From NCBI GenBank assembly GCA_002633005.1, contig NMRA01000061.1:325088-389087 (forward strand): 64,000 nucleotides of DNA, read 5' to 3'. The DNA is from Phoronis australis. Taxonomy: Eukaryota > Phoronida > Phoronidae. A program made the position numbers and the translations under genes. The notes beneath the pieces were generated by a model. That model saw nothing but the letters and a program-made list of their open reading frames with translations. It ran no database searches and had not been told where the DNA came from. Positions 48,888 through 61,672 of this stretch are shown piece after piece (position 1 is the first letter of the stretch; the number at the start of each line of letters is the position of its first letter).

Positions 48888-49157
48888 TTATATTATGCCA
48901 AATTGCAAAAAACTTGAAGCCAATGACGTCATTACAGCACAGTCTGATGAAATCGTTCACAACTTCAAACGAAGCAAGGTCCTCTTCTATCGTCACATAG
49001 TACACATTTTTCGAGACCAGAGCCACAAATAGTCTCCTCTAACCCATGCCCAACAGCAAAGTAGAAATCGTGATTACCTCCCATTATTACTAAAACAACA
49101 TCTAGGGTAAACAGTGATTAAGTGCGTTTCAACGAGCAACGACTGAGAATTGCTCAC

Positions 49158-52100
49158 TCAGTCATTTTTCTTCTCTTCTACAGGTTTAGGTTCACTGTCA
49201 GTTGATGCAACTGCTTCGGTTGCGTTTTGCACAGCCTCTCCATTCTGTTCCAACATGTCTGCACTTGTGCCAAACTCGTTGACACGCTTCGGGTCCACAG
49301 GGTATATCCATCTTTGATAGAGGAATATCAAAAATACTATGTCTGCAAAAGCAAAATTGAAAACACTCAAATGAGCATACCATCAAAAAGACCATTGGAA
49401 GTATTAAAATATCTCATTATAAGAAATCCAATAATAAAAGTATCATGTGCCATCAAGATTTTTAATGATCAGTGGTGTAGCGGATAAAGGCAATTGGAAA
49501 GCAGTTTTATGTGCAAACACTTAACATTTCTTCATTGAATATTTTTCATTTTAGGTGTATTGGACTACCCAGATAGTGCCAACAATATATTAGCAACACA
49601 TAAAACTATGATTTAATCGCTCAAAATGTGGGATCGTAAAAAAATAAAAACTAGCCTCTTCGTGACACGTTGTGCCACCTTGAAAACACGGAACAAAAGA
49701 CTGAAAGTAGATGCACCGAATAGAGGCCTGAATAGGACATAAGGACTCTCGCAGTGACATCAATGAATGCAACTCAGAAAGTCCAATCCTTCATTTTACA
49801 TGGCAAGTTATGGCATTGCTGTGCTTAGAGGAATGTTCAAAACACATACCGAGATTTTCCGTAGATAAGCCCACGGGGTTGTATTCCGAAAATGAAAAAT
49901 TTTAGTCGTTTTAGTAACACGAGTTATTCCCAAAAGTGTAAATTGAAAGTAATAATTTTGGCTACGGAAATGGAAGCATGAACTGAATACACGTAAGTCT
50001 AGATTAAGAGGTTCCCTGACTTTAGACATTTTATACTAAAAACAATGTTTTTAAATTTATATTAACAAATGAATAGTTCGCCAAAATACTTTGTTCGTTT
50101 ATATAAATGATAAATGCCACACAAAACTGAATTTGTGACTAAAAGTTGAAGCTGAGTGGGCTTTTAAAAGGAAATTTCCCCAATAAACGCCCCACTATCT
50201 GGACACTTGACACTAGAAGTTGTAACACCAAATAAACACCCATGGGCATTTATTTGGCGCAATTTCCGAATAAATGCCTATGGGCGTTTCATTGGGAGGG
50301 CTTATCTAGCAAAAATCCTGGTAGTTGCAACCAAATTCTAGTGTCACCCTTCAAGCTAGGCTTTAACCGTGCTTTACCAAGCTGGTTGTCACTTACCATC
50401 CCTAAAACAGCCAATACGGTAGAGCATGGGCATCTTAATTACAAAGGCGAAAATGTCGTCGATGAACGTGTTGAGTGCTTTATACGTCATCATCCGCCAC
50501 GGCAAGTGTGCTACAGACTTCATTTTGTAGTTGATGAACAGCTGAGGAGTCATCATAATAAAACCTGCAATGTTGGGAAATAGCCATCAAGGCTAACACA
50601 TCTTTTACTGGCTTATAATAATCGAGGCTTGGAATGAACCATGACATAAAAAGAAGAAAAACTTCCTGGTGATGCGTGGTGCTACAAATAAATAGGCTTG
50701 TGCGATAGAAATGTATCATTGACTTGGAAAATTTATGCGCAAGAACGAATACAGTCAAAATAATGACAAAAAAGAGATAAAAAGAGGAGACTGGAAGTCA
50801 AATAAGAGCAAAATTGAAACCAAAAAAGAGGAAAACTAAATAAATAAACAAACAAATAAAACAACAATTCGTGAAGCTCCGTTTACTTGCAGCAAGGTAA
50901 TCAGACCTTGAAAAATGGGAAAATTGCAATTTCGAAAATTACTTTTGTGCGAAATAAGTGGAGAATTAACACGGCCATGTTTTGACCTATGACATGGGGT
51001 GTGTCAAACGTTAAAACAAATAAAACTGCACTTAATCAAAAAACACATCTTGATTGCTGGAGGAGGCGTGTTACCATGACAAACATTATGTTACCAGAAC
51101 ATGAAAACACAGAGACCTGGCCTATATTTGTTAAGCTGCTAACTTACCAAACGTAAGTAAAAACCCGTATATCATGCCCAGTATAAAGGAGTACCAGCCC
51201 TTGTGTTCGTGGTAGACCAGCGAGTACACGGCGTAACCCACCAGCAGCGGGAACAGCAACACTGACAGATACTTGAACGCCATCTGTGTTTATTTAAAAA
51301 TTATTAGTCAAAGCAGTACAACCAGTACCTCTGAACATAAGTACTGCACCCAAGTGCATTCTGTAGACAACGGAACTACTTTCACCTAGTGGAGTGAAAA
51401 CAGTGAATGGCATCCCAACATTTAACATTCTAACTTCACCAACCAATCAGTAGCCACCATCTTGCTAGCATATGATAATGCCCAAAGCATCACGCAAAAC
51501 ACTCGCCTTCCACTCAAATGGCTTTTTGTGACCTTGTTTTTGGGCCTCGACAGAGCCCGGCACTATTAGTAGAAATCAGTGTATTTCTCAATTCATATAG
51601 TGAAATATTCAGCTTCCCCAACAAATCTGACCAATAACAATTGCCATACTCTTCTTGTACATAAAACTGTTTCTCATAATGAAAATAAATTGTTTGGAAT
51701 GAAAATGATTATATCGGCATAAAAAGTATTGACGGAATAAACGTCTCCGGAACTCTGCTTTGTACTTTAAAGTGCTATAAATGAACAGATTATTCTATAT
51801 TGTACTGTGTTGATCTCAACATTTCTTAATAATTTTCCAACGTAAGCGCAGATCGATGTACTACCAACTGAACTTGACATTGGCGAGAACGTTGGTGATT
51901 AATCAACATACCTGATCATACTTCTTCGTATCTGATTCTGTGTACGTAGATTTGTCGGCTATTGTGAGGCGGGGGATAGCACCAAACCAGGGATTTTCTC
52001 TGTCAATCTGCAATCCACTTACTTTATTGACATCTATTCATTGTTAACCACCAGACAGGAAGGAGAGATACGTGCAAAATAGTATCTTAGTTAAGACAGC

Positions 52101-55100
52101 ATAATGTTAAAAAGCACCTGGGCAACCACAAGGGTAAGCCGAGAGAGCATGCGACTCACAATTTTTTAACCATGTATATTGTGCATAAATTAATAACGCC
52201 GTTGGAAATGCAGTGCCTGTAATGCCAAATGCAACATCAGTGCTATTCCAATGTATTTTGAAAGCCAAGAAATATTTCAGGAAAAAACAAATGGACTTAT
52301 TTAATTCCACTAGCAGTTGTGACCGGAAAGGATTCATGAATCCCATAAAGTTATGTCGCCCCTAAAGGAAGACAACAACACTACACTGCTGAATAACCAA
52401 TTTTCACATGGCAATAGTGCTACCATCAACTAAACGAGCCAAATGGCTGTACTGTACCCCACTTGCACTCGGTGCTTTTTAAGACCAGACATTGAAGACT
52501 GGTGCAGTCACTGTTTTCTGAAAATTGCATTTTTGTTGTAAAACACACAAATTAAAGCTGCACTTTGCCCTGTATAGCCGAGTAAAAAAAAATCAAATTA
52601 AGCCATATATTCTCATAAAATCGGTCTTGTAGTATTCCTTACCATGATAGGTTTCCATTTCTGCTACCATCCCAACTTGACTTAAAACTGAAATGGAGTA
52701 CTATCAGGGTTGGGGATATAATGAGACTGATTTCGCAGGAGCAAAAGGCATGATTCCATTTCCATTTTCTTAACCATTGAAGCAGGGCAAGATGCAGCTA
52801 TAAATGTCAAATCCCTCGGCACAGTATCACGCAACGTACCTTGATATCAACCACTTTGTGAATCTTCCATATTTCTATGAATAAGCCTATGACGACACTG
52901 ACGCGGACCACAAAGTTGGTCTCGTTGTCCATAACATAGAGCACCACGATAAGGGACTGGAACACATTGAAGAAGACGGAGCGCACCGACAGTCCTTCCA
53001 GGGACTTCCTGTTGTTCCAGAACTGGATGTCTGTGGCGGTACAAGGATTGGAATTTAGACAGTGGCAAATACATGCCTAATATGTCAATCTTTCAAAACA
53101 GAAGAATTTATAAATATCAAGTAACATAAAAATTTAAAGCTTATTTACGTTAAATTGATATATCACCCAGTTGTTCCGGAACAGAATGTTAGTAGCAGAA
53201 TGAGAATTGAAAGTGAACGACAGATTTGATGGCGAATGTTTGCTTGTTATGTCTGACGCTACGAGTTTGAAATCTTAATACCAACAAGTACACGGTGGCG
53301 TAAAGTCCTTGTATGTTGACAAAATCCTTTCCATAAATTAAAACGTATAGATCAAGTAGCCCTTCTGTGGAAAAACAGGAGCCACTTTGCGGAAATGTGG
53401 AGCCATTGATAACCAATATGTCATGATTTCTAATGAATTTCAGCAGGGAAATCTGTTATTGGTGAAGATTTTCACACACCTACAGGGCCTAATTTTAAAT
53501 GAAATTCGGAGCAATTTTTTAATTAGTTTGCAAATGATATGAAAGTGCATTCTAAAAATGTACACTGTACTGACCTTTGAACTTGTGGTAAAATGTACAC
53601 TGTAGTGACCTTTGAACTTGTGGTAAAATCTCACTATTTTAGGACACAGTATGTAGGACGGGTGAAATTTCATTTTCTCATTTTTCATTAAACAATGTAA
53701 AATACCAAAATGACATTTTGTTATAATATTCAAATCCTGAACCATACAATATCACATATTTTGAAAAGTGTTGGGCATTCACACGTCCAGTGAAAAAAGT
53801 GCCATTTTAGCAATGATTTATGTCAAAAATTTGTGACATTTTACTGTCATTTACGGACTCAAAGCATTGTCAAGAAGAGAACACTATCTTACACAACCCT
53901 AATACTGAACTAACTGTACGGCTAGGTAGGCAGCACCAACATTACCTTTTAAAGTCATAAAAAACAGAAATCAATGAAACCCCGTCAGAAATACTTACAG
54001 TTTTGTGCAGGGAATTTTGTATGGCTTAGCCAACAACACTGAGTTGTGTGCGAACCAAATTTTTACCTTAACATGTTTTTAACAGTGTCAAACTTACCAT
54101 TTTTGAATGCCAAAAATTCAAAGATACTGTGCACGATGGAGATGATTATAGTCAGAGCCAAGAGGTAGGGATTCGTCTCCACCAGCGTTCTCTGCAAAAC
54201 AAACAATCAGTGTTTTGATGACGTGTGTAGAAAACATGACCTCACAAATATCACATGATCAAATTACACTAATTGTGTTACCCACAATGCCATGGTGAGG
54301 TTGTTGTTTTGGCAAAAGTTCAGAATATGCATCGGACATGTTGTTTACATTTACAAATTAAAATGTTTAGAACATAATCACGGACTTCTCTGATGAAAAA
54401 TTTGACAGAATGTGTGGTTTTGGTGCAAGAAAAGTGTAAACAAAAACTTTGGAATTTCCCTCAAGTTTATTTTTTGCAGGGCATTTCGGGACAGTTTGCA
54501 GATTTTAGATCATATTAAAGATACTGAAAAGGAAGTCATTCATAATCTTTAAACATCCAGAACGTGTAAGTACCACCCAAGTCAAGCCTCAAGAAATGCC
54601 TTGGCAGCTAAAAAAAGTTGAATTTCACGTCGAAAATTTGCCTGGTCTTGTTGAAACTTATTAAAAAGTCAAGAAGTTATAGATGATTGGGTCAACTGTG
54701 AATTTTTTGTACAAAAATTTTGTTGACTTTTTGACATTTCTTTCTAAATATCAGTGTACATCACCCTGATCATGTCTCACACTACCTTTAGAGAATCTTG
54801 GTCCTCATCTGATTCTTCAAACATGTCGTCTCCAAGGACGGAGTACCATTTAGACCTCATGCCCTGGGCCGCGTACATCTGCCAGCGAATGAGGGAGATA
54901 GGACTGTATGTCAGTGTGAAGTTGAGAACCCTGAAAATGGCAGAATCGTCAGCACACAAAAATTTAGGGAACCACAATTATACCAGTAACATATTTGGTG
55001 TCCAGCCAATACAAAACCAACTGAATGATATAACAATTATATTCTTGTCAAAGCAATTTGCATTGCAGCATATGACATCAAAGTAACTAAAACACATACA

Positions 55101-58100
55101 ACAAAACTATTTATGCATGATGAATGATATATGTTATAGTACCATGCGATTAACAGTAGTCATTTTAAGTGCTGCCAGAACTAACAAACATCTGTTAGAA
55201 TCTCAATACATGACAATATCTAGCACATGCCTTACTTGGTGGTTTCATTGATGGGCATATAATCACTGTTGAGATTCCAGTAGTCGTTGAAGAACAACAC
55301 AGGATAGTAACTGTCTTGGTTGGGCAGGAACTCAACATCTGTGGATGAGATACTAGTCTGTAGTAATAAATGGCAGAAATGTGGACTTCATTATGGAAAA
55401 TTTGAACAGTCTTTACGGATATTAAACCTTTTTTACTTGATGTTAGTTCGAAAAAGTTGCATATTTTTGGTTTATTTGTGTGTGAAGGCATGTGACGTGG
55501 TTCATATCAAGGTTTGCACCACATCAACGTCAAACAAGGTAACCTTACTCTTGTTAACTGATTGTAGTAATGACAGTGACACTACAAGTCTTAGAGTGAA
55601 ATTACACTTGGTATCTTACACACCACCAGTCAGCCACATCACACGACCTACAATCAAATTAAATCTGAAAAAATTTCCATACAAACAGTGTTGATGCACA
55701 GTTGATATACCGACATACAACTGTTATTCAGAAACAACGTTGCTGTTTACAACTACCCCATGGGCACACTACTCACACTCATCCAATGGTGGCGGAAGGC
55801 TGCCCTTCACCCAGGGTGTGTGGTCATCAAGCAGGTTAACGGTCAAGTTCTGGTGCCAATGAGATAGGATGTCAAAGGTTAAATTACTATTCTCCTTCTT
55901 GACAAGGTCTGGATGTGCCTCTGTCTCGCCCGTCAACAGATTTGCGTTGGTATGGTAGCGTCTCTTTTTAAATTTGTTGAGTTCTGAAAAAAAGTCATAC
56001 TATACTATAACTAATGCACACACCTTTGTCAATTTCGATGTCAAACATAAAACTTTTTGATTAGACCAGTCCACGTAACACTACAAAATTAGTCTTGGCC
56101 TCCTTGTTATTCCAATGGGAAGTGAGTTCTGGACAAATTAGCTTCCATGTTCTATGCATAATCCTTGATCCATCTTGCAGCAGCTGAATTGCACTGTTCA
56201 TGGCTAAGAAATGTTTCTAGTTTAAAACTCTTTTTAAATCCATACAACTTTATTAAACACAACCTGCTATCTCATACAAGAATGAAACAATTATAGTGAG
56301 TTCTTAAGTTAAAAACAAGGAAGGTACACAGTAAAAAATCTACTTCTAAAGCCGAGTCTGCTTCTAAGCACTGTTTTACCAAAAGATGGCATGATTGAGC
56401 CTTTAACGGTAATCATGAATGTCATGCGACTATTTCTGGCATTACACTCATCTGTTTGTCAGCCACCACATTCATGACTTATAAGTTGACTTATAAATTA
56501 CACCTCAGTCACCCCCATCACCAGCATACAGGGCATTACTATAGCCTTCCTATGCAATAAGCCTAATCTAGTGGAAATAATTATGGACCCACTACTTTCT
56601 AACAAAGATTTACATACTCAATTAACTCGAGCATGTCTTAATGAATAGGTTTGACTTTCTGCTTGACTGGGGCATAGCTTACTGCGACCACAATTCCTTT
56701 AATGCCCTAAGAAACCCAATCCCGTGGGGCCTCCCATACTGTCACCCGAATTCCTTTGATGCCATAAGAGACCCAGCAGGATAAACCACATCGCCTAGCC
56801 TATGATTTGACGTAGCAAGGTCAGTGAACACTAGATTCATTACGTGTTTGCCAGAAACACATCAATTCCTACTGGTACTTACGTCGCTTTTTGTATATTG
56901 TGTACTTCTTGTTGTACCTGGTTTTTTCCTCAGGATCTGGGGATTTGCCGCCTCTCACAAAATACACATGCAGAAAGATAGATCCATTATTCATGACATT
57001 CTGAAAATATACCAGATACAGAGGTTTGTTTGAATTCCAGAGTATGATAAATCTTCACTGATAATGGAACAGAGATATTTTACATTGTCAACTTTCTTAA
57101 CAAAAATAAATACATGCTTCATTCTCAACACAGTTTGTAGACTCCATAATTCAATTAAGTAGTTTTGATTTATCACTACAGAGAATCAAGGTAGTGAACC
57201 TTAGAAAAAATGGAAAATACCAACTTAAACAAATATTTTTAGGCTTGAAGAATTATTGTACCAAACATGCAAGGTTTCAGATTTTAGAAGACTTAAGAGT
57301 ATTTGAAAAAAGAAACTGGTTCTGGACAAGTAAACCCCAAAACATTTGAAAACTCAAAGAACCTAAGTTTGAAAACTAGCTACGAAAGATTGCAGCACAG
57401 AGACTGTTATGTCCGTCACCTCTGGGGTCTGTATCTGCCCTGTCTGAACAAAACTTCCATCTTGATTAGGTCCCGACGTCCAATCTCCATAAACAAGTCC
57501 GTATTTGGACCAGAAGAGGGCGTCCGTGTTCTTAAAATCTGTAAATGTTTCTTGCTCAGATATGTAAACATACATGTCCTACAATGGATAGAAGTAAAAC
57601 TCTTTCATAAGACAGGCGCGTCTGGCAATCAACAACACACACAAAAAATACATGTTAGAAAAATGTAGAATCCAGCAATACACACAACATACACAGACAG
57701 ATTGTCTTTAGTTGATGGCTTTGTGGTACTGATTTTGATGAGAAAATCAAGACCCCAAGGAAAGAGACCATCCATAGTTTAAAACAATCTTGCCATAACA
57801 TCATAGCGAAAAGATATTACAAGTTACATCATGACCAACTTCTAAATGCTGTTTCACAATAGAAACTGACAGAAAACTGGAACTTATTTGCCACCAAAAT
57901 ATTAGACAAAATGATCCGGAATACCCCGTCGTGACTGCGAGGCAGACGCTGAATCAATTGCTTGACATGTAGTCTTCTCGCGTGACCAAGAATGATAGGG
58001 AATTAACGGCCAAGCCTTTCTTTAGTAAACCCCCCAAATAGTAATTCTTGGTAATTTTTCTGTTAACACAATTAACCAATAGCCATCAAGACGGAGAGCC

Positions 58101-58971
58101 AGTATTCTGTCCCTGGTTACTTTATGTCTCGTACTGTTGTTTAAACTTAAAAATCTTACCAGCACAGAATCTTTGAGGAAGAGGTTATGACTAGGGCTAT
58201 TGGCGGGGGCGCTGGGATTGTTCGGGTCAGAGGTGGTGTTCTGGCCTCGTCTGAAGAAGCTGCTGATGGCATAAATGATGAGCATCCTGAACATGAAACC
58301 TTTCATCATGGCCCAGCCTCCTTGCTGCTGCTGCTGCTGCTCTCCTTGGTTAGCCTGCATGGATTATTTAATATTAAGTTCACTTTGTAATTTACGTGTC
58401 TGTCTGTAAGTGTAACGGGAGAACAAAAGTATCATTAAATCAAAGAGACATTGATGGAGCAGTATTGAAATAGAGTGGGCATTATAATCATGCATTTAAT
58501 AATCAGATAATTGATTTTTCTTTATGACCACCCCCAAGGGCAAGGGCCAAAGCTTTTTAATTCGTTATCTAGTGACTAGGTACAACTTACATTCTCAATT
58601 CAAGTAATCATGGACGTCCCCTTGGTCACAAAGCATTGAATTTGATGTGATTTTATTGTTTTAACCAAAATCCATACAACGTATGAAGCGCCTGTAGGAG
58701 CTTCGCCATCTCTACTCTGGCTAGACGAGACGGTGGCACTGAGCTGCAACATTGATTGCAGTGCGCCAGTGCGACACCACTCACGTGGAATTTTTGGCGA
58801 GGCTTATTTCAATTTTGAGTTTGGTCAAGAGTCATTTCTGGGTTCTCTAAACGACCACACATGATTTACCTCTCCATTTTGACCTGGGGCAACAGCTTGG
58901 ACATTTTCTCCTGTATTTTCACCAGAATTATTTGCTGAAACGGCATTGTCACTGCTCCCGGAGTCCGCCAT
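49158..58971 (-). CDS. CLPTM1: CLPTM1: cleft lip and palate transmembrane protein 1
   Basis: Thirteen exons join in phase with GT-AG borders: 58870-58971, 58160-58354, 57420-57578, 56883-57000, 55777-55983, 55236-55338, 54786-54930, 54098-54191, 52840-53030, 51912-52007, 51148-51283, 50397-50564 and 49158-49342, giving 632 residues (human 669). The start ATG at 58969-58971 gives MADSGSSD. Exon 2 has a Gln run then the first membrane segment (MFRMLIIYAISSFFRRG). The luminal part includes LVYGDWTSG, LLTGETEAHPD, SHWHQNLTVNLLDDHTPW and FFNDYWNLNSDYMPIN. Membrane segments follow in exons 8, 9, 11 and 12, with MTPQLFINYKMKSVAHLPWR and NTFIDDIFAFVIKMP. The tail LYQRWIYPVDPKRVNEFG ends in an acidic stretch. 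The family are multipass ER proteins; mammalian CLPTM1 holds GABA-A receptors in the ER, and its relative CLPTM1L is a lipid scramblase. Confidence 0.97.
50204..50347. repeat. Inverted repeat in a CLPTM1 intron overlapping exon-adjacent sequence
   Basis: TTGACACTAGAAGTTG at the left faces CAACCAAATTCTAGTGTCA at the right. The interior has several AATAAACGCCCA-like words, including the palindrome-like ACACCCATGGGCATTTATT. It resembles a small MITE and ends about 50 bases from the exon at 50397. Confidence 0.5.
51415..51535. repeat. Dispersed short repeat (copy of 18870-19012 family)
   Basis: Contains TTTAACATTCTAACTTCACC and, about 75 bases later, ACACTCGCCTTCCACTCA, in the same order as at 18870-19012. 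It sits in a CLPTM1 intron. Confidence 0.35.
53555..53624. repeat. Two-copy 35-bp tandem repeat
   Basis: AAAATGTACACTGTACTGAC plus CTTTGAACTTGTGGT occurs twice in tandem (53555-53589, 53590-53624) with one substitution. It is intronic in CLPTM1. Confidence 0.9.
56608..56820. repeat. Dispersed repeat, copy 1
   Basis: AGATTTACATACTCAATTAA, GCTTGACTGGGGCATAGC and ATCGCCTAGCCTATGATTTG follow the same order as in 62491-62600. It also contains an internal direct repeat (AATTCCTTTAATGCCCTAAG and AATTCCTTTGATGCCATAAG). It is intronic in CLPTM1. Confidence 0.5.
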
Positions 58972-59172
58972 CTTTAAAGAAGTACAGTCTCCAAAACAAA
59001 ATTTCAAAACTAATTTTTAGATAATTAGGTGACTTTTTATTTTTAAAGCAATCGAATAAATAAAAAACCAATTGAAAAGATTTGCTATGTTTTAACTAGC
59101 TGGCATTTTCATGGTGCTAGCGGACAAATTTAAGTATTTTTGAGGCTTTAGTTATATAACTTCCGCTTCCGC
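58963..59172 (-). promoter_or_regulatory. CLPTM1 proximal promoter motifs (YY1, ETS types)
   Basis: AAAGATGGCGGAC covers the CLPTM1 ATG, an excellent YY1-type motif. CGGAAGCGGAAGT (two ETS-type cores) lies at about 59160-59172 beside TATATAA. The same YY1-plus-ETS pattern occurs at NOXRED1. Confidence 0.5.
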
Positions 59173-59848
59173 TGTACCAGCAGACGGAAAGTTCAATTGT
59201 GTTCGTGCTTATTCTGAAATTTGGGATCGCGATTTTGCCTTTGGCTGTCCGAGATGCGTTAGGGGTCGCTCAGGTTAAAAGCAAACTCGAAATTTCAATG
59301 CAGATCCTTATGGAATAGCTAATGTACAGACGTCGCTCTGACGAGGTGACCAGCAAGCAGTGCCAGTGGCATTGGCACGGCGCATATCAATCATTCATCA
59401 TTTTTCATGATATACTTTATTAACTTTTAAACAACGGCCAGATAACTGAGTCTGGACCTGCCGTATGCTCGCCATGACACCATGTTGGTGTTTTGTTATG
59501 TGACTGAGAGACTCTGACCAATGAGAAGTGCAGTTGTTAAATCACGTAACAATAAAGGCTAAAGCGTGAAGACTGAAGGCGAAGCCAAATAAGGATTTAC
59601 ATTCCCATTTGGTGATAAACTGATGGAACCCATTTGGTGGCAATCTCTTATGAAATATGCTTTGACGAGTGCAGACATTGAAGTTACCGGCTGACGTAAC
59701 AGTTTGCGCAAGCTTGCCTTCTATTCTTTGCATTGCACTTACTAAGTATTGCTTAATGGTAGTTACACTCACCATTTTTTTTCTTATTCGTTGCAGTGCT
59801 TTGGCTGATTGCCAATTAACACAAAATAAGAATTAGTGCTACGTAATA
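58972..59848. other. Intergenic region between divergent CLPTM1 and the MpaB-like gene
   Basis: About 880 bases. CLPTM1 5' UTR and promoter motifs lie at the left. A pyrimidine tract with TTGCAG at 59791-59796 may be the acceptor of a 5' UTR exon of the plus-strand gene. Nothing else is evident. Confidence 0.45.
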
Positions 59849-60829
59849 GTGATCGCTGCACTGCCACCTTGTCAATTAAGAACAAAAATGGATTTGAGAA
59901 TTTTGCGAGAAGGTATTGCAACTAAGTGTGATTATGGTCCTTCTGCTGTCAATCCTGAATGGTTGGATGTTGACAAATTTAAACGAGGACAAGCATTTTT
60001 CCAGAAACATTTGGTTTGTTGCCTGTTATGTCTTTTCTTCTCATTGGCGAGTGGATTGGCTGTTCCTAACTTATTACATGTTCTGGTGAATACAGGAGAA
60101 ACCAACGAACCTAGGAAGTCATTGAGGAGATACTTTAGAACGTTCTGCTATATTATGCTGTGGCACTATGGTGATTTCTTTGATGAGAAAGACGGGCAAG
60201 CCTTAAAGTCAGTAATATCCATACGAAGCAAACACTGTAAGGTGGATCGGAGTATGGAGGTGAACTCTGTCATTTGCAATCATTGCTCAGACATAGAAAG
60301 GAGGCATGTGATATCGCAATATGACATGTCGCTTGTGCAGTGTGGCTTTATGGGCATTCAGATTATGTACCCTCAGCAATTTGGAATCGAATGCTCCGTG
60401 GATGAACTTGAAGATTATGTGCATTTTTGGAGGTACATTGGCTACATGCTTGGTATAGACGACAAGAACAACATCTGCTCTGGAAGTTATCTGGAAACTC
60501 ATGCTGTGTGTAAACAGATTGAACAGGAAGTTCTTGCTCCAAATGTGAAAAATCCTCATCCACAATTCTACGAAATGGCTGATGCATTCATAAATGGCGT
60601 TAACCTAATTTTCCGTTGTAGTGTGTTGAGCCGAGAAGCAGTGTTTGCAAGAGGGTTAGAAATTATTGGGGAAGACAAGCCTAATTTGGGAATCTTAGAT
60701 AGTTTGCGATATTGGACATTAAGATTTTTTATTGCAATTTTGTGGTATTGTCCTATTGTGAAAAGGTGCCTTAATAGACTCATTCTGTCAGGAAGTGAAA
60801 GCGCATGGTCAAAAATGAAAGTGGAGTGA
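59849..60829 (+). CDS. MpaB/rubber-oxygenase-type (DUF2236) protein, single exon
   Basis: An uninterrupted 326-codon frame. It matches the MPAB_Lcp catalytic family (Pfam PF09995, formerly DUF2236), known from fungal MpaB and bacterial latex-clearing protein and found in many invertebrates. Visible family marks are KFKRGQAFFQKH (44-55), a hydrophobic stretch LVCCLLCLFFSLASGLAVP (55-73), QYDMSLVQCGFMG (157-169), ELEDYVHFWRYIGYMLGIDD (186-205) and a hydrophobic C-terminal segment FFIAILWYCPIV (293-304). Relatives are haem-binding, membrane-associated oxygenases or predicted to be; the substrate here is unknown. A second ATG at codon 14 (MDLRILREG) is the more likely start because the first 13 residues are not family-like. 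The lack of introns, unlike its neighbours, could reflect retroposition or a lineage habit. Confidence 0.85.
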   Translation: MIAALPPCQLRTKMDLRILREGIATKCDYGPSAVNPEWLDVDKFKRGQAFFQKHLVCCLLCLFFSLASGLAVPNLLHVLVNTGETNEPRKSLRRYFRTFCYIMLWHYGDFFDEKDGQALKSVISIRSKHCKVDRSMEVNSVICNHCSDIERRHVISQYDMSLVQCGFMGIQIMYPQQFGIECSVDELEDYVHFWRYIGYMLGIDDKNNICSGSYLETHAVCKQIEQEVLAPNVKNPHPQFYEMADAFINGVNLIFRCSVLSREAVFARGLEIIGEDKPNLGILDSLRYWTLRFFIAILWYCPIVKRCLNRLILSGSESAWSKMKVE

Positions 60830-60876
60830 CTTACCCAAATTTACGGTTTGCTTTATATATTAATATTACATTTCAA

Positions 60877-60882
60877 AATAAA
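60877..60882 (+). promoter_or_regulatory. Candidate poly(A) signal of the MpaB-like gene
   Basis: AATAAA starts 48 bases after the stop codon, a short 3' UTR. Confidence 0.6.
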
Positions 60883-61514
60883 TGATTAACCATCCAGTGA
60901 TTCTATAGGAACCACAAACTCACTGAAGCTGAAATGTAGCCTAGTTTGATGAAAAGTACACATTAAACATCTCCTCATTTTGCTTGCGTGATGTCCTATG
61001 TAACGGCATTTTTAAAATAGTTCATTCGCCAAAATGACTGTTTTTGTCTTTGTTTTGATCCCCATTTCCATGGAATAACCAAAAACTAAGCCATGAATCT
61101 CCACTAAGCTTTCAGAATATGAAAGTGATTATACATTTTGAAACTCTGTTTCTCTTAAAATCGGCTTGTGAAAGATTGAAGTTACAATTGGCAAATAATA
61201 AATTTACCCAATTTTGATTGGACCGATTAATCATAATTATTTCACGACGTTCATGTTGTCCGTCATGCAATCTGCAATACAATTAATTGAAGGGAGTGTG
61301 ATATTAGACAATGGATGCAGTTAGTTTTCGAATATGAACTTCAAACATATGATTTAATCATTACTGAATCTGTCCAGAGTGGCATCACACTTGTCTATTG
61401 AATGCATATCCACCCAAAGAGAGGCTATGATGTGGAAACATCGTGTGTACCCTGTGCATGACTGGCATTTGATACTGAAGGCTACATTGTGAGCACACAA
61501 ATGCTATTATGGCG

Positions 61515-61648
61515 TCTTTTCCATGCCCATCTTGCAGAGTCATGTTTAGTTCTTCTACTTGCGTCATAATAAATGACATTATTACCAGTCCCCATCTTGT
61601 TTTGCTCTGCGACATAGCTCGTGGCGTACCCGGGCAAAATATATTAGG
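61515..61648. repeat. Direct-repeat pair, left copy
   Basis: Shares CCCATCTTGCA, TTCTTCTACTT.CGTCATAAT, GACATTATT and CATAGCTC.TGG.GTACC..GGGCAAA with 62067-62196, about 550 bases apart in the same orientation. Confidence 0.75.
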
Positions 61649-61672
61649 ATAACCTAAATTTAAGTTGTTTTA

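Larger units (their letters stand above)
45669..49157. other. Intergenic region between SARS2 and CLPTM1 (convergent)
   Basis: Includes both presumed 3' UTRs, a Harbinger-like MITE (46693-47257), a degenerate minisatellite (47575-47950) and a 115-bp MITE (48586-48700). No gene is supported. The frames at 46129-46392 and 48428-48718 lack any family resemblance. Confidence 0.5.
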
